Positions 25,801 to 33,473 of a DNA stretch of 64,000 nucleotides are shown here, piece after piece. Positions within the stretch are counted from its first letter, which is position 1; the number at the start of each line of letters is the position of its first letter. The DNA is taken from assembly GCF_004300825.1 (NCBI RefSeq), contig NZ_CP036250.1, forward strand, positions 1,240,001 to 1,304,000, read 5' to 3'. A program made the translations under genes and the position numbers. The notes under the pieces were generated by a model. The model saw only the letters and a program-made list of their open reading frames with translations. It was not told the origin of the DNA and made no database searches. Source of the DNA: Egicoccus halophilus. GTDB taxonomy: Bacteria; Actinomycetota; Nitriliruptoria; Nitriliruptorales; Nitriliruptoraceae.

Positions 25801-27169
25801 CGAGCCGGAAGCCGGGTACACCAGCCTGTTCGACGGCACGCTCGAGAGCCTGACCGCCTGGCGGCTCGCCGGTGCCGGAGCGTTCGGTCGCGTCGCCGAC
25901 TGCTCGCTGCGCACCCACGGTGGCATGGGGCTGCTGTGGTACACGGCCGAGGACTTCGGCGACTACTCGCTGAAGCTGGACTGGAAGATCCCCGGTGACC
26001 ACAACGGCGGGGTGTTCCTCGGGTTCCCGAACCCGGGCGACGACCCGTGGGTGGCCGTCGACCACGGCTACGAGATCCAGATCGACCCGACCGATGCCCC
26101 CGATCGCACGACCGGTGCGATCTACACCTTCCAGGGGGCCGACCCCGACGCGGTCGCCGCGTCGATCAACCCGCCGGGCGCCTGGAACGAGTACGAGCTC
26201 GAGGTCACCGACGACCGGATCCGGGTCTTCCTCAACGGCACGTTGGTGAACGACTTCGTCAGCACCGACCCGGCACGCGACCTCTCGCAGGGCTTCATCG
26301 GGGTGCAGAACCACGGTGGCGGTGACACGGTCTTCTACCGCAACCTGCGACTGGCGCCGCTGGAGGAGCCGGACGTCACCCCGCCGGTCACCACCGTCGC
26401 GACGGCGCCGGGCGAGCCCGACGGCGACGACGGCTGGTTCACCTCGCCCGTGACGGTGACCCTCGAGGCGCAGGACGAGCAGAGCCCGGTCGCCTCGACC
26501 GAGTACCGGCTCGGCGACGGGGACTGGACCGCCTACGACGAGCCCATCGTCCTCGCCAGCGACGGCGTGCACGAGCTCGCGTACCGCTCGACCGACGCAG
26601 CGGGCAACGAGGAGGCGATCCGCACCATGACCGTGCGGATCGACACCACGGCGCCGACGAGCACGGTGGCGCTGGAGGGTCCGGTGGACCGGGGCGTGTA
26701 CACCGGGACCGTCACGGTCACGCTGTCCGCGACCGACGCCACGTCCGGGATCGACCGGATCGAGTACCGCCGCGTCGGGGAGGACCGCCGCCACGTCCAC
26801 GACGGTCCGTTCCGCCTCGAGGACGACGGCGACCACGTGGTCGAGTACCGCGCGATCGACGTCGCCGGCAACGTCGAGGCCTGGAACCGCGTCGACGTGC
26901 GCATCGACACCGGCCCGTGCCCGCACCCCGACCCGCGTGCGAACGTGGTCGTCGGCGGCGTGGACAGCGGCGTCGCCAACCACGCGGCCGCCGACGGTTG
27001 CACCGTCAACGACCTCGTCGACGACGAGGGCAGCTGGACCAACCACGGCGCCTTCGTCCGGCACGTCGACGAGGTGATCCGGGGTCTGCGGGCGGACGGC
27101 GTGCTGACGGCACGTGAAGCGGCCCAGATCCGCAACGCGGCCGCGCGCAGCGACGTCGGCAGGCCCTGA
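22880..27169 (+). CDS. Giant secreted CBM-PA14-propeller-CBM-DUF1080 protein
   Basis: A 1,429-residue exported protein starting at ATG 22880 (GGGAG seven bases upstream). A basic region then IVGLLLVLAMVATGFGATPP ending at VLAQ forms the signal peptide (to about 48). Domains in order: CBM6/35-like module (50-185; EAESAVLSGGAGVASNHPG), PA14 (195-332; FRLVSDDGSRLSIDG), glucose-dehydrogenase-like beta-propeller (375-710; LEEPQGVAVVEGMVYVADK, NGIQFGPDGALLITDNQGG), a second CBM (837-967; YYEAEEAALTGGAGVTTEHN), a DUF1080/concanavalin-like domain (976-1158; GVFLGFPNPGDDPWVAVDHG), and two OmpL47-type Ig-like repeats (1165-1344; VEYRAIDVAGNVEAW). A ~75-residue helical C-terminus follows. The ensemble suggests extracellular carbohydrate binding with oxidation or 3-keto-glycoside processing. 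No clear anchor is seen, so it is probably released. Confidence 0.88.
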   Translation: MFTSTARTAAVPTTPDRSRSRIVGLLLVLAMVATGFGATPPVLAQEQAPCGLDVRCEAESAVLSGGAGVASNHPGHTGSGFVDSMGAGAGIRFDVDAPAAGDYVVTIRYANGEGAIGLDFRTATLRAGETDTRVRFPVSGEWSSWQQVSVPVTLPAGSSSLDLLVGDGDDGNINVDHVVLRDRPAGSAEGTDEQGVTLRVYDVGIGLQQICTLRTGQTPNVDVLRPEINWLTPADFGGHDVNYVAQVVADLEVPETGSYDFRLVSDDGSRLSIDGTEVIDHDGLHGATPKDGSIELTAGTHAVEIDYFQAGGGAALALLWRAPGQDTFEVVPNWVLSTEGGGARVVSPGIKYCEGVDESPGDGAPLAGVHPSFDLTDLRPNDDFQPDVSGMAWFDDGSLALLTWGASQSSSNGKLYRVTDVQGEVDLDEVTVTEIASGLEEPQGVAVVEGMVYVADKTGLDRLVDGNGDGFYEGRDRLASWPHGGNFHEFAFGLPYRDGSFYVALSVALERSGDSTVPQPAADRGTVVRIDRETGELEYIAGGLRTPNGIQFGPDGALLITDNQGGWVPSSKLVRIEEGGFYNHYTTFVDPDTGETVSGRFDDQPVTPPVVWMPHNEISNSPSTPVVIEEGMFAGQLAIGDVTYGGLQRVSLDEVEGQQQGALYRMTQGLEAGVNQVDVGPDGDIYIGGIGYDGNWAQPGKLRYGLQKLTANDTVTMDVLSTEITETGFELTYTKPLSSETREELASRYRVSQWRYNASAAYGGPKIGEEQLAVTAATVGEDGRTVSLEIPGIRPGHVVHLHSPRPFTAEDGEELWSTEVWYTANVVPGYVGPADLGYYEAEEAALTGGAGVTTEHNGFSGSGFVDGFNNQGAGVTFTVQADEAGSQPVHLRYANGPHPAPGTKTVSLHVNGERVGPWALPSTGDWQTWAFATRELDLRAGENTITLRYEAGDDGNVNLDLLTLRDDRDLCAPFEPEAGYTSLFDGTLESLTAWRLAGAGAFGRVADCSLRTHGGMGLLWYTAEDFGDYSLKLDWKIPGDHNGGVFLGFPNPGDDPWVAVDHGYEIQIDPTDAPDRTTGAIYTFQGADPDAVAASINPPGAWNEYELEVTDDRIRVFLNGTLVNDFVSTDPARDLSQGFIGVQNHGGGDTVFYRNLRLAPLEEPDVTPPVTTVATAPGEPDGDDGWFTSPVTVTLEAQDEQSPVASTEYRLGDGDWTAYDEPIVLASDGVHELAYRSTDAAGNEEAIRTMTVRIDTTAPTSTVALEGPVDRGVYTGTVTVTLSATDATSGIDRIEYRRVGEDRRHVHDGPFRLEDDGDHVVEYRAIDVAGNVEAWNRVDVRIDTGPCPHPDPRANVVVGGVDSGVANHAAADGCTVNDLVDDEGSWTNHGAFVRHVDEVIRGLRADGVLTAREAAQIRNAAARSDVGRP

Positions 27170-27216
27170 CCCGGAAGGCGTCGCACGGGGGACCGCGCAC
27201 CTCGTGCGGCGGCAAC

Positions 27217-27258
27217 GGACGAACGGCTCGCCAGCACCGCCTGGCGGGCCGTTCGTCC
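27217..27258 (+). terminator. Terminator after the giant secreted-protein gene
   Basis: Stem GGACGAACGGC/GCCGTTCGTCC (11 bp) continues through a mismatch into CGCCAG/CTGGCG around a CACCGC loop, 47 bases after the stop codon. Confidence 0.85.
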
Positions 27259-27374
27259 GTGCGTGGCCGTCGCGCCGGACACCACCCGGAGGCGGTCGGA
27301 CGGCCGCCGCGGCAGGCTGCTTCGGCGGCCCGTCGTGTCCCCACGGTGCGGCAGCGGGGAAGCCCCCGAAACGC

Positions 27375-27404
27375 CGAGAACCGGCCACGACGGGCCGGTT
27401 CTCG
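27375..27404 (-). terminator. Terminator for tRNA-Lys transcript
   Basis: A perfect 12-bp stem CGAGAACCGGCC/GGCCGGTTCTCG with loop ACGACG lies five bases beyond the 3' end of tRNA-Lys on the minus strand. Confidence 0.8.
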
Positions 27405-27408
27405 ATGG

Positions 27409-27481
27409 TGCGCCGCCAGGGACTCGAACCCCGAACCTGCCGGTTAAGAGCCGGATGCTCTACCAATTGAGCTAGCGGCGC
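27409..27481 (-). tRNA. tRNA-Lys (anticodon CTT)
   Basis: A 73-base cloverleaf on the minus strand: acceptor GCGCCGC paired with GCGGCGC, D-arm AGCTCAATTGGTAGAGC, anticodon stem CCGGC with loop CTCTTAA giving anticodon CTT, and T-arm with GTTCGAGTCC. CCA is not encoded. Confidence 0.95.
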
Positions 27482-27529
27482 GTGCGCGGTGCGGAACGGT
27501 ACCCCATCCCGACGAACCGCAGCACACAG

Positions 27530-27604
27530 GGTGGATGAGGGGACTTGAACCCCCGGCCTCTTGGATCACAACCAAGCGCTCTAACCAAGCTGAGCTACAC
27601 CCAC
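27530..27604 (-). tRNA. tRNA-His (anticodon GTG)
   Basis: On the minus strand, acceptor GTGGGTG pairs with CATCCAC and a cytosine follows as discriminator, with a G at position -1 (27605), the tRNA-His identity pair. D-arm AGCTCAGCTTGGTTAGAGC; anticodon loop TTGTGAT gives GTG. It is 48 bases upstream of tRNA-Lys and may share its transcript. Confidence 0.95.
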
Positions 27605-27683
27605 CAAGGCGTGCCGGTCGCCCGGCACGGCTGCGAAGCGTACGGCACGGGTCCGTGATCGGCAAAGCCGCCGCCGCCCCGTG

Positions 27684-28838
27684 TCAGCCCTCCGCCGCCC
27701 CCGTCCGACGCACGACCCGGTCGAGCTCCGCGAGGTCGAACGGCTTGGCCAGCGTCGGACGTCCCTCCAGCATCCCGTCCCGGGGCGGGTCGCCGGTCAG
27801 GTACACGACCGTCTCGAGCAGCCCCGGACGCAGCCGGTCGAGCCGCGCAGCGACCTCGGGACCCAACTCCCGTTCGAGGTGCACGTCGAGCAGCACCAGC
27901 TCGACCGGCTGGGCGGCGACGACGCGTTCGGCCTGCTCACCGTCGGCGGCGACGTGGACCCGCCAGCCGGTCCGCTCGAGAACCATGGCCAGCAGCGTGC
28001 ACAGCGTCTCGTCGTCGTCGACGACCAACGCCCGGCGCCCGGTGGCCCCGGCCCCGTCGGCGGCCGTCTCCTCGGCCTCCCCAGCGGCTGCCGTGGACGC
28101 TCCCGCGCCGGTCACCACCTCCGGGATCCGCACGGTGAGCACGGTCTCACCCGCGTCGGTGTGTCGCAGGTCCACGGCGCCGCCGACGGCGACCAGGTGG
28201 GCGCGTGCGGCGGCGACGGCGAGACCCACGCCACGGCCGTGTTCGTCACCGTCGGGCCCGACCGGTACGAACGGCCGTCGCTGGACCGCCTCGGCCGGTG
28301 CCTCGCCGTCGTCGTGCAGGCGCACCAGCAGCGCGTCGTCGACGACGTCGAACGCGAGCGTGACCGGTCGCGAGCGGCCCGGCGCGTCGTGTGCGTCCGC
28401 AGCCAACGCGACCAGTGCCGCCGGGAGCAGCGCCGCGTCCATCCGGACGCCCACGGCAGCGGGCTCCCCGACACCCGGCCCGTTCCCGGCCGGGGCGGGC
28501 AGCGACACCGCCACCTCGAGCCCACGGTCGTCGCACCGACGCTGCACCTCGGTGGCCAGCGCGTGCAGCGTCCCGGCGGTCGCGGCCGCGTCCGTCGGGG
28601 CGTAGCGCAGTGCCGCGTCGTGGGCGACCGCACCGGCCCGCAGCGCCGCCTGCTCGGTGAGGTCGAGCAGTTCGCTGCGCTGCACCGGGTCGTCGATGGT
28701 GCGCAGGGCGGCGATGGCCATCGTGACGCTCGCCAAGGGGTTGTTGAGGTCGTGGACGATCCCGCGCAGGACCGCGTACGCCAGGGTCCGTCGCGCGCGC
28801 TCGTCGTCGTCCGGGATGTCGGGAATCGGCGCCTCCAT
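27684..28838 (-). CDS. Soluble hybrid histidine kinase-like protein with C-terminal receiver
   Basis: A 384-residue cytosolic protein with ATG 28838 and GAGG seven bases upstream. H-box IVHDLNNPLASV places the phospho-accepting His at 29. The region expected to be the N-box reads ALVALAADAHDAP, without the usual asparagine, while a G2-like GRGVGLAVAAARAHL is kept, so ATP binding or kinase activity may be weak. A variable Ala-rich linker (about 235-260) leads to a receiver domain: ALVVDDDETL, phosphorylation aspartate in VLLDVHLE and the lysine in LAKPF. It has no sensor domain, so it may work as a phosphotransfer module or with a separate sensor. It precedes tRNA-His on the same strand with no clear partner. 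Confidence 0.82.
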   Translation of the reverse strand: MEAPIPDIPDDDERARRTLAYAVLRGIVHDLNNPLASVTMAIAALRTIDDPVQRSELLDLTEQAALRAGAVAHDAALRYAPTDAAATAGTLHALATEVQRRCDDRGLEVAVSLPAPAGNGPGVGEPAAVGVRMDAALLPAALVALAADAHDAPGRSRPVTLAFDVVDDALLVRLHDDGEAPAEAVQRRPFVPVGPDGDEHGRGVGLAVAAARAHLVAVGGAVDLRHTDAGETVLTVRIPEVVTGAGASTAAAGEAEETAADGAGATGRRALVVDDDETLCTLLAMVLERTGWRVHVAADGEQAERVVAAQPVELVLLDVHLERELGPEVAARLDRLRPGLLETVVYLTGDPPRDGMLEGRPTLAKPFDLAELDRVVRRTGAAEG

Positions 28839-28885
28839 GGTCCGGCCTCGGGGTGGCGGGGTGGGCTGACACCTCGACGGTCGGG

Positions 28886-29062
28886 TCAGGCATCCGCCTC
28901 GTCGGGGTCGACGCCGGGCGCGGTGTCGTCGGCACGGAAGTTGTCCGTGCCCGTCACGTTGTCCTCGCTCGCGCCCTCGCTGCGCTCGCGCAGCTCGGCC
29001 TGCTCGTCGGGATGGCGGGGCTCGTTGCTGGCCGGGTCGTCACCGAACGGCTGGTCGGACAT
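28886..29062 (-). CDS. Small acidic hydrophilic protein, 58 residues
   Basis: ATG 29062 to TGA 28886, with GAGGGAG about six bases upstream. The product (MSDQPFGDDPASNEPRHPDE...) has no hydrophobic segment and is rich in Asp, Glu, Pro, Asn and Ala; it looks intrinsically disordered, ending GVDPDEADA. No family was recognised. Coding is supported by the good ribosome-binding site and third-position GC bias. It lies between the hybrid kinase and DUF2254 genes, all on the minus strand, and may share a transcript with them. Confidence 0.65.
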   Translation of the reverse strand: MSDQPFGDDPASNEPRHPDEQAELRERSEGASEDNVTGTDNFRADDTAPGVDPDEADA

Positions 29063-29092
29063 CGTGCGCTCCCTCGTCGTGGATCCGTCACG

Positions 29093-30328
29093 TTACGACG
29101 CGGCGCCGCCGTCCGGTCCCGGTGCCGGGGTCGGAGGGGCATCGGCCGTCGGTATCCGTTCCTGGTGTTCGACGAGGACGTCCACGCTCGCCTGGTCGCC
29201 GACCTCACGGGCGGTCGCCTCGAGCAGTCCCAGGGTGCGCACCACGGCGCGTCGGGACACCGGGTCGGTGCTGGCACCCGCGTTCAGTCGGTCGAAGACC
29301 GACCGCAGGTGGTCGGCGGGTGCCCAGGCGGTGGGGGAGACGACCGTGCGCCCGTCCTCGCCGCGCAGGCAGCCCGAGGCGGTGCCGCGGCGCAGCAGCA
29401 GGTGCAGGACCGCGCGGAGATGGACCAGCGCCTCGTGCGCCGAGGACGTGTCCGCCGAATGTGGCGCCATGGCGTGCTGCGCGACGTCCACCAACTGCTG
29501 GACGGCGTAGGCCAGGTCTCGGCGGTTGGAACGGGTCCGCTCGAGACGGAAGGCCGCCAGCACCGCGTCGACGACCGGCGGCTCCACGTCGACGTCGAGA
29601 TGTCCGATCGTCTCGCCCTCGGCGACGAACTCCCCGACGTCGGCGTGGAGCACCAGCGTCGCGCCGGCCGGCAGGGCGTCGATCAGCGCCCGATGATCGA
29701 TCCGCTGGACCCAGCCGAGGTCGCGGCTGGTCACGGTGGTGCCCGGCGCGTCCGGATCGGGTACCTCCGCCGTTCCGGCCTCGTTCGGCCAGGGCGGGTC
29801 CGCGAGCAGCTCGAGCACCTGGTCGGTCAACGTGCGCACGACGCTGGGGACCGAGAGGCTGCCGACCGCGTGCCGCATGGCCAACAGCACCCCGATCAGC
29901 GCCGCGACCACGACCGCCGCACTGAGCGAGGACAGCAGCAGCGGCACGCCCTCGCCCGTGTCGGGGTAGACGACCACCGTCGCCACCAGATAGGCGAGCA
30001 TGCCCACCATCACGCCGAGGACCTGCCGTTGGAAGCGGTCGTCGAGATAGGCGGCCAGCACCCGCGAGGAGACCTGGCTCGAGGCGAGCCCGACCACCAC
30101 GGTGCGCATCCACAGGGCGAACACCGCGATCGTCAGGACGCCCCCGACGAAGGAGGCGAGCACGCCCTGCGCCGTCTCGGGTGCCACCGGGATCCGGACG
30201 CCGACGAGCCGGTCGAGCCAGGCGACGCCCAGCGCCACCAGTACCCCGGCCGTCATGCCGGCGAGGCTGCGCAGGCTCAGCAGCAGGGCGAACGTACGCA
30301 GTCGCCCGTCGTCGCGTACCAACTGCAC
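29093..30328 (-). CDS. DUF2254 family membrane protein
   Basis: About 411 residues. The GTG at 30328 is chosen because GAGGAG lies eight bases upstream; a GTG at 30337 sits directly on that site. Four hydrophobic helices fill the first ~150 residues (LAGMTAGVLVALGVAWLDRL, GVLTIAVFALWMRTVVVGLA, VMVGMLAYLVATVVVY, AAVVVAALIGVLLAMRH). The rest is soluble and carries DUF2254 landmarks: HLDVDVEPPVVDAVLAAF and the RTRSNRRDLAYAVQQLVDVAQHAMAPHSAD segment near residue 270. Family function is unknown. It lies 30 bases upstream of the 58-residue acidic protein gene and downstream of the GGDEF-EAL gene, all on the same strand. Confidence 0.85.
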   Translation of the reverse strand: MQLVRDDGRLRTFALLLSLRSLAGMTAGVLVALGVAWLDRLVGVRIPVAPETAQGVLASFVGGVLTIAVFALWMRTVVVGLASSQVSSRVLAAYLDDRFQRQVLGVMVGMLAYLVATVVVYPDTGEGVPLLLSSLSAAVVVAALIGVLLAMRHAVGSLSVPSVVRTLTDQVLELLADPPWPNEAGTAEVPDPDAPGTTVTSRDLGWVQRIDHRALIDALPAGATLVLHADVGEFVAEGETIGHLDVDVEPPVVDAVLAAFRLERTRSNRRDLAYAVQQLVDVAQHAMAPHSADTSSAHEALVHLRAVLHLLLRRGTASGCLRGEDGRTVVSPTAWAPADHLRSVFDRLNAGASTDPVSRRAVVRTLGLLEATAREVGDQASVDVLVEHQERIPTADAPPTPAPGPDGGAAS

Positions 30329-30364
30329 GGCCGTCACTCCTCGTCGCCGGCCGCACCCAACCAG

Positions 30365-33190
30365 TCAGCCCGCCCGGCGTCGTGTCCGGTGCTCGTCCGT
30401 GCGGGCATCGGCGGCCCGCAGGGCGTCGGCGACGGAACCGCCGATCTCGACCGGCGCGTGCCCGACGGCGGCGCGCACGCCGGCGACGTGCAGGGCGTCG
30501 GCCACGGCGTCGGCCACCGCCGCGGTCGCCCGCGGTGGGCGGCGCAGCAGGACGGCGAAGCGCCTCCCGTCCAGTGCGGCGACCACCTCGGCCGCCGTGC
30601 GGTGTTCGGCCAGCACCCGCGCCACGGCCCGACGCTGGCCGTCGTGCTGGTCGGCAGCGGTCGACCCGAGGTGGACGACCAGGACGCTCGCGGGGTCACC
30701 GAGGACCGAGAACCGTTCCTCGAGCGCCGTCGTCCGCTGCTGCCAGCCCTCCGGGCCCTCGGGTACCGACGCCGGGGCGAGCTCGCGGCCCGTCTGCCGC
30801 TGCTGCCGGGTCGGCAGGTGGGTCGACGTCGCCGCCGTGGTCCGTTCCTCGCCGGCCAGCACGGACGAGAGCAGCTCACCGAGCAGTTCGAGCAGCGGCT
30901 GGTGGTCGTGCAGGCGTTCGGACTGCCGATCCGGGTCCACGCCGCAGAGGCTGCCGAACAGCTCGCCGTCGGCGTGCCAGAGTGGGACGCCGGCGTAGGC
31001 ACCGATCTTCACCTGCCGGTTGATCCCGGCCGCCGCGTAACGGGGGACCGCCGCCGCGTCCGGGGCGATCGGCGGTGCTTCACCGGCGACCATGGCGGTG
31101 CAGTAGGCGTCTTCCCAGGCGTGGGCACCGCCACGCTGCAGGCCGTAGGCGCGATCGGCCACGTACAGGTAGCGCTGTCGTTCCCCGTCGTAGCGGGTGA
31201 CGGCCCACAGACCGAACGGGACGTGGTCGGCGAGGTAGTGCACTACGGCCTCGGCGGCGGCCGCGAACGGCGGCGCGCCCATCGACGCGATCGCCGGCGC
31301 GATCGGGGGCGCGATCGAGGGCGCGCCCACCGACCTGATCGGGGGCGTGATCGGGGGCGGAGCCGTGGCGACCACCCGCGGGGGCGTCGACGTGGGAGCC
31401 GGGCGTGCGGTGAGCAGGCCGTGGAACTGCTCGGGTGGCACGGCGGGGCTCCACAGGAAGCCCTGTCCGAGGTCACAGCCGAGGCGGCGGACGGCCTCGA
31501 GCTGCGCCTCGGTCTCGACGCCCTCGGCGACGACGTCGACGCCGAGCCCCTCGGCCAGGCCCACGACCGAGGCGATCACGGAGGCGTCGTGGGGATCCTC
31601 GACGCAGCCGCGCACGAAGCTGCGGTCGATCTTGAGGGCGTCGACCGGCAGTTGCCGGGCGTGGTGCAGCGACGAGTACCCGGTGCCGAAGTCGTCGATG
31701 GACACCCGCACGTCGAGCGCCCGTAGCCCTTCGATCGTCCGACGCAGGCTGCTGAGGTCGGCGAAGACCACCTGTTCGGTGATCTCCACCTGCAACGCGG
31801 TGCCCGGCACCCCGTGGCGTCGCAACAGGGTCCGCACGCGGTCCACGAGGTCCGGATCGGTCAACTCGTCGGCAGAGACGTTGACGGCCACCGAGACCCC
31901 GTGCGTGTCGGCACCCCACGTCGCCAGGTCGCGGCAGGCCTGCTCGAGGACGACCTCGGTCAAGGCGCGTCGGAGGTGGCCCGTGGCGAGGACGTGGAGG
32001 AAGGCGCCGGGCAGCAGCAGCCCTTCCTCGGGGTGCTCCCAACGCACCAGTGCCTCGGCGGCCACGAGCGTGCCGGAGGTCAGGTCGTACTGGGGCTGGT
32101 AGTGCAGGACCACCTCGCCGGCGGCCAGGCCGTCGCGCAGCCGGTTCTCCCGTCCGATGTGGTCGGCGAGCCGGCCGTCGCGCGTCGTCGGCTCCGCGTG
32201 GACCTCGAGGTCGGTGCCGCTGCGGACGGCGGTGCGCAACGCCGCTCGTGCCCCGGCGAGCAGGCCCTCGGTGTCCGGCGTGCCGGGTCGTTCCTGGCTG
32301 ACGAGGCCGACCCGGGGCGCGGCGGTGAAGCCGGTGCCGGCGACGGCGTACGGCGCCCGCAGCGCCTGCAGCGTGCGTTCCGCCGTCAACCGGCCGGTGG
32401 CAGCGTCGACCCCGGGCAGGACGAGCGCGAACTCGTCGCCGAAGAGGCGGAACGTGCGCGCGGCCGAGTTCAGGTTGCACAACCGCTGGGCAGCCTGCCG
32501 CAGCAGTTCGTCCCCGGCTGCCGGGCCGAACGCGGCGTTGCACTCGCGCAGGCGCCCGACCTCGACCATGAGCACGGTGACGAGGTCGCCGTCGGCGACC
32601 GCGTCGGTCACGAGTCGCTCCAGGGCGTTCGCGTCCCGCAGGCCGGTGAGCGGATCGGCGCCGTCCCGGCCGGTGTTCCGGGCGTCGGCGACGGCGTTCT
32701 GCACCGCCACCGCGGCGATCTGGGCGTAGCCGGCCAGTTGCTGCAGCTGCTGGCCGACGGGTCGGCGTGGGGTGGGGAAGTAGACCCCGAACGAACCGAG
32801 CGCGCCCTGCAGTCCGATGATCGGTGTCGACCAGCACGCCCGCAGGCCACTGGCGACGGCGTCGGCGGCGAAGTCGCGCCATGCCGGGTCGGTCGGGATG
32901 TTCGCACTCACCACCGGCTGCAGCAGGGCGGCCGCCCGACCGCACGAGCCGACCCGGGGGTCCGGTGGGACTCCCTCGGCGAGGCGCTCGATCCAGGCGG
33001 CGGGCAGGGACGGAGCGGCGGCCACCCGCAGTCGGTCGTCGTCCCCGAGCAGCATCACGGACCCGAGGCTGCCCGGCAGGTCGGCCTCGATCATCTCGAC
33101 GATCGTCTGCAACACGGTGCCCAGCGGCGCACCGGTGGAGGTCATCGCGAGACAGGCGGCGTATCCCGCGGGCAGCGTGGGGTGACCCAT
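30365..33190 (-). CDS. GAF-GGDEF-EAL-GAF protein with C-terminal cyclase-like remnant
   Basis: About 941 residues from ATG 33190; a longer start at 33241 is possible, and the ribosome-binding site is weak either way. The first ~600 residues parallel the protein at 4037-6547: GAF (about 20-180; PSLPAAWIERLAEG matches PSLPAAWHDAMTDG), a GGDEF domain with signature LFGDEF, and an EAL domain with EALVRWEHP (Glu379), EITEQVVF, DDFGTGYSS, LKIDRSFV, VVAEGVE and QGFLWSP, so phosphodiesterase activity is likely. The C-terminus differs: instead of a kinase, a second GAF-like domain (about 640-770; FGLWAVTRYDGERQRYLYVA) and a final GGDEF-like fold without its signature (about 800-925; ASVLVVHLG, RRFAVLLRRPP). 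A proline/alanine linker with repeated 'APPIAP' motifs joins the halves. Cytosolic c-di-GMP signalling role inferred. Confidence 0.87.
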   Translation of the reverse strand: MGHPTLPAGYAACLAMTSTGAPLGTVLQTIVEMIEADLPGSLGSVMLLGDDDRLRVAAAPSLPAAWIERLAEGVPPDPRVGSCGRAAALLQPVVSANIPTDPAWRDFAADAVASGLRACWSTPIIGLQGALGSFGVYFPTPRRPVGQQLQQLAGYAQIAAVAVQNAVADARNTGRDGADPLTGLRDANALERLVTDAVADGDLVTVLMVEVGRLRECNAAFGPAAGDELLRQAAQRLCNLNSAARTFRLFGDEFALVLPGVDAATGRLTAERTLQALRAPYAVAGTGFTAAPRVGLVSQERPGTPDTEGLLAGARAALRTAVRSGTDLEVHAEPTTRDGRLADHIGRENRLRDGLAAGEVVLHYQPQYDLTSGTLVAAEALVRWEHPEEGLLLPGAFLHVLATGHLRRALTEVVLEQACRDLATWGADTHGVSVAVNVSADELTDPDLVDRVRTLLRRHGVPGTALQVEITEQVVFADLSSLRRTIEGLRALDVRVSIDDFGTGYSSLHHARQLPVDALKIDRSFVRGCVEDPHDASVIASVVGLAEGLGVDVVAEGVETEAQLEAVRRLGCDLGQGFLWSPAVPPEQFHGLLTARPAPTSTPPRVVATAPPPITPPIRSVGAPSIAPPIAPAIASMGAPPFAAAAEAVVHYLADHVPFGLWAVTRYDGERQRYLYVADRAYGLQRGGAHAWEDAYCTAMVAGEAPPIAPDAAAVPRYAAAGINRQVKIGAYAGVPLWHADGELFGSLCGVDPDRQSERLHDHQPLLELLGELLSSVLAGEERTTAATSTHLPTRQQRQTGRELAPASVPEGPEGWQQRTTALEERFSVLGDPASVLVVHLGSTAADQHDGQRRAVARVLAEHRTAAEVVAALDGRRFAVLLRRPPRATAAVADAVADALHVAGVRAAVGHAPVEIGGSVADALRAADARTDEHRTRRRAG

Positions 33191-33317
33191 GCCAGGAGGA
33201 CCTTTCTCGAGTCGGCGACAGCGGACGGGAACCCTCCCCATCGGCCGGAGGCAGCACGGGGCAAGGACCAGGGACGGCGCGACGGGGCGCGACCCGCCGG
33301 GGGCGGGCGAGTTCGAG

Positions 33318-33391
33318 CGCGCCCGGCAGGATTCGAACCTGCGACCGTCGGATTAGAAGTCCGGTGCTCTGTCCAGCTGAGCTACGGGCGC
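33318..33391 (-). tRNA. tRNA-Arg (anticodon TCT)
   Basis: A 74-base minus-strand cloverleaf: acceptor GCGCCCG/CGGGCGC, D-arm AGCTCAGCTGGACAGAGC, anticodon loop CTTCTAA giving TCT, T-arm GCAGGTTCGAATCCTGC. CCA is not encoded. Confidence 0.95.
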
Positions 33392-33473
33392 CCGTGCGCC
33401 GCGGAGGGTAGCGGTGGCCCGGGCGGGCCCGTCCGCTGCCGGCCGTCTGCACCTGCCCGTCGGCGCGGTGCGG

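Noticed and set aside
22616-27466. Minus-strand open frame of about 1,600 codons opposite the giant exoprotein
   Set aside because: The plus-strand frame has recognisable domains throughout and a signal peptide. The antisense frame is rich in Arg/Val/Gly without domains and exists because GC-rich third positions suppress stops; similar mirror frames lie opposite the M14 and che genes.
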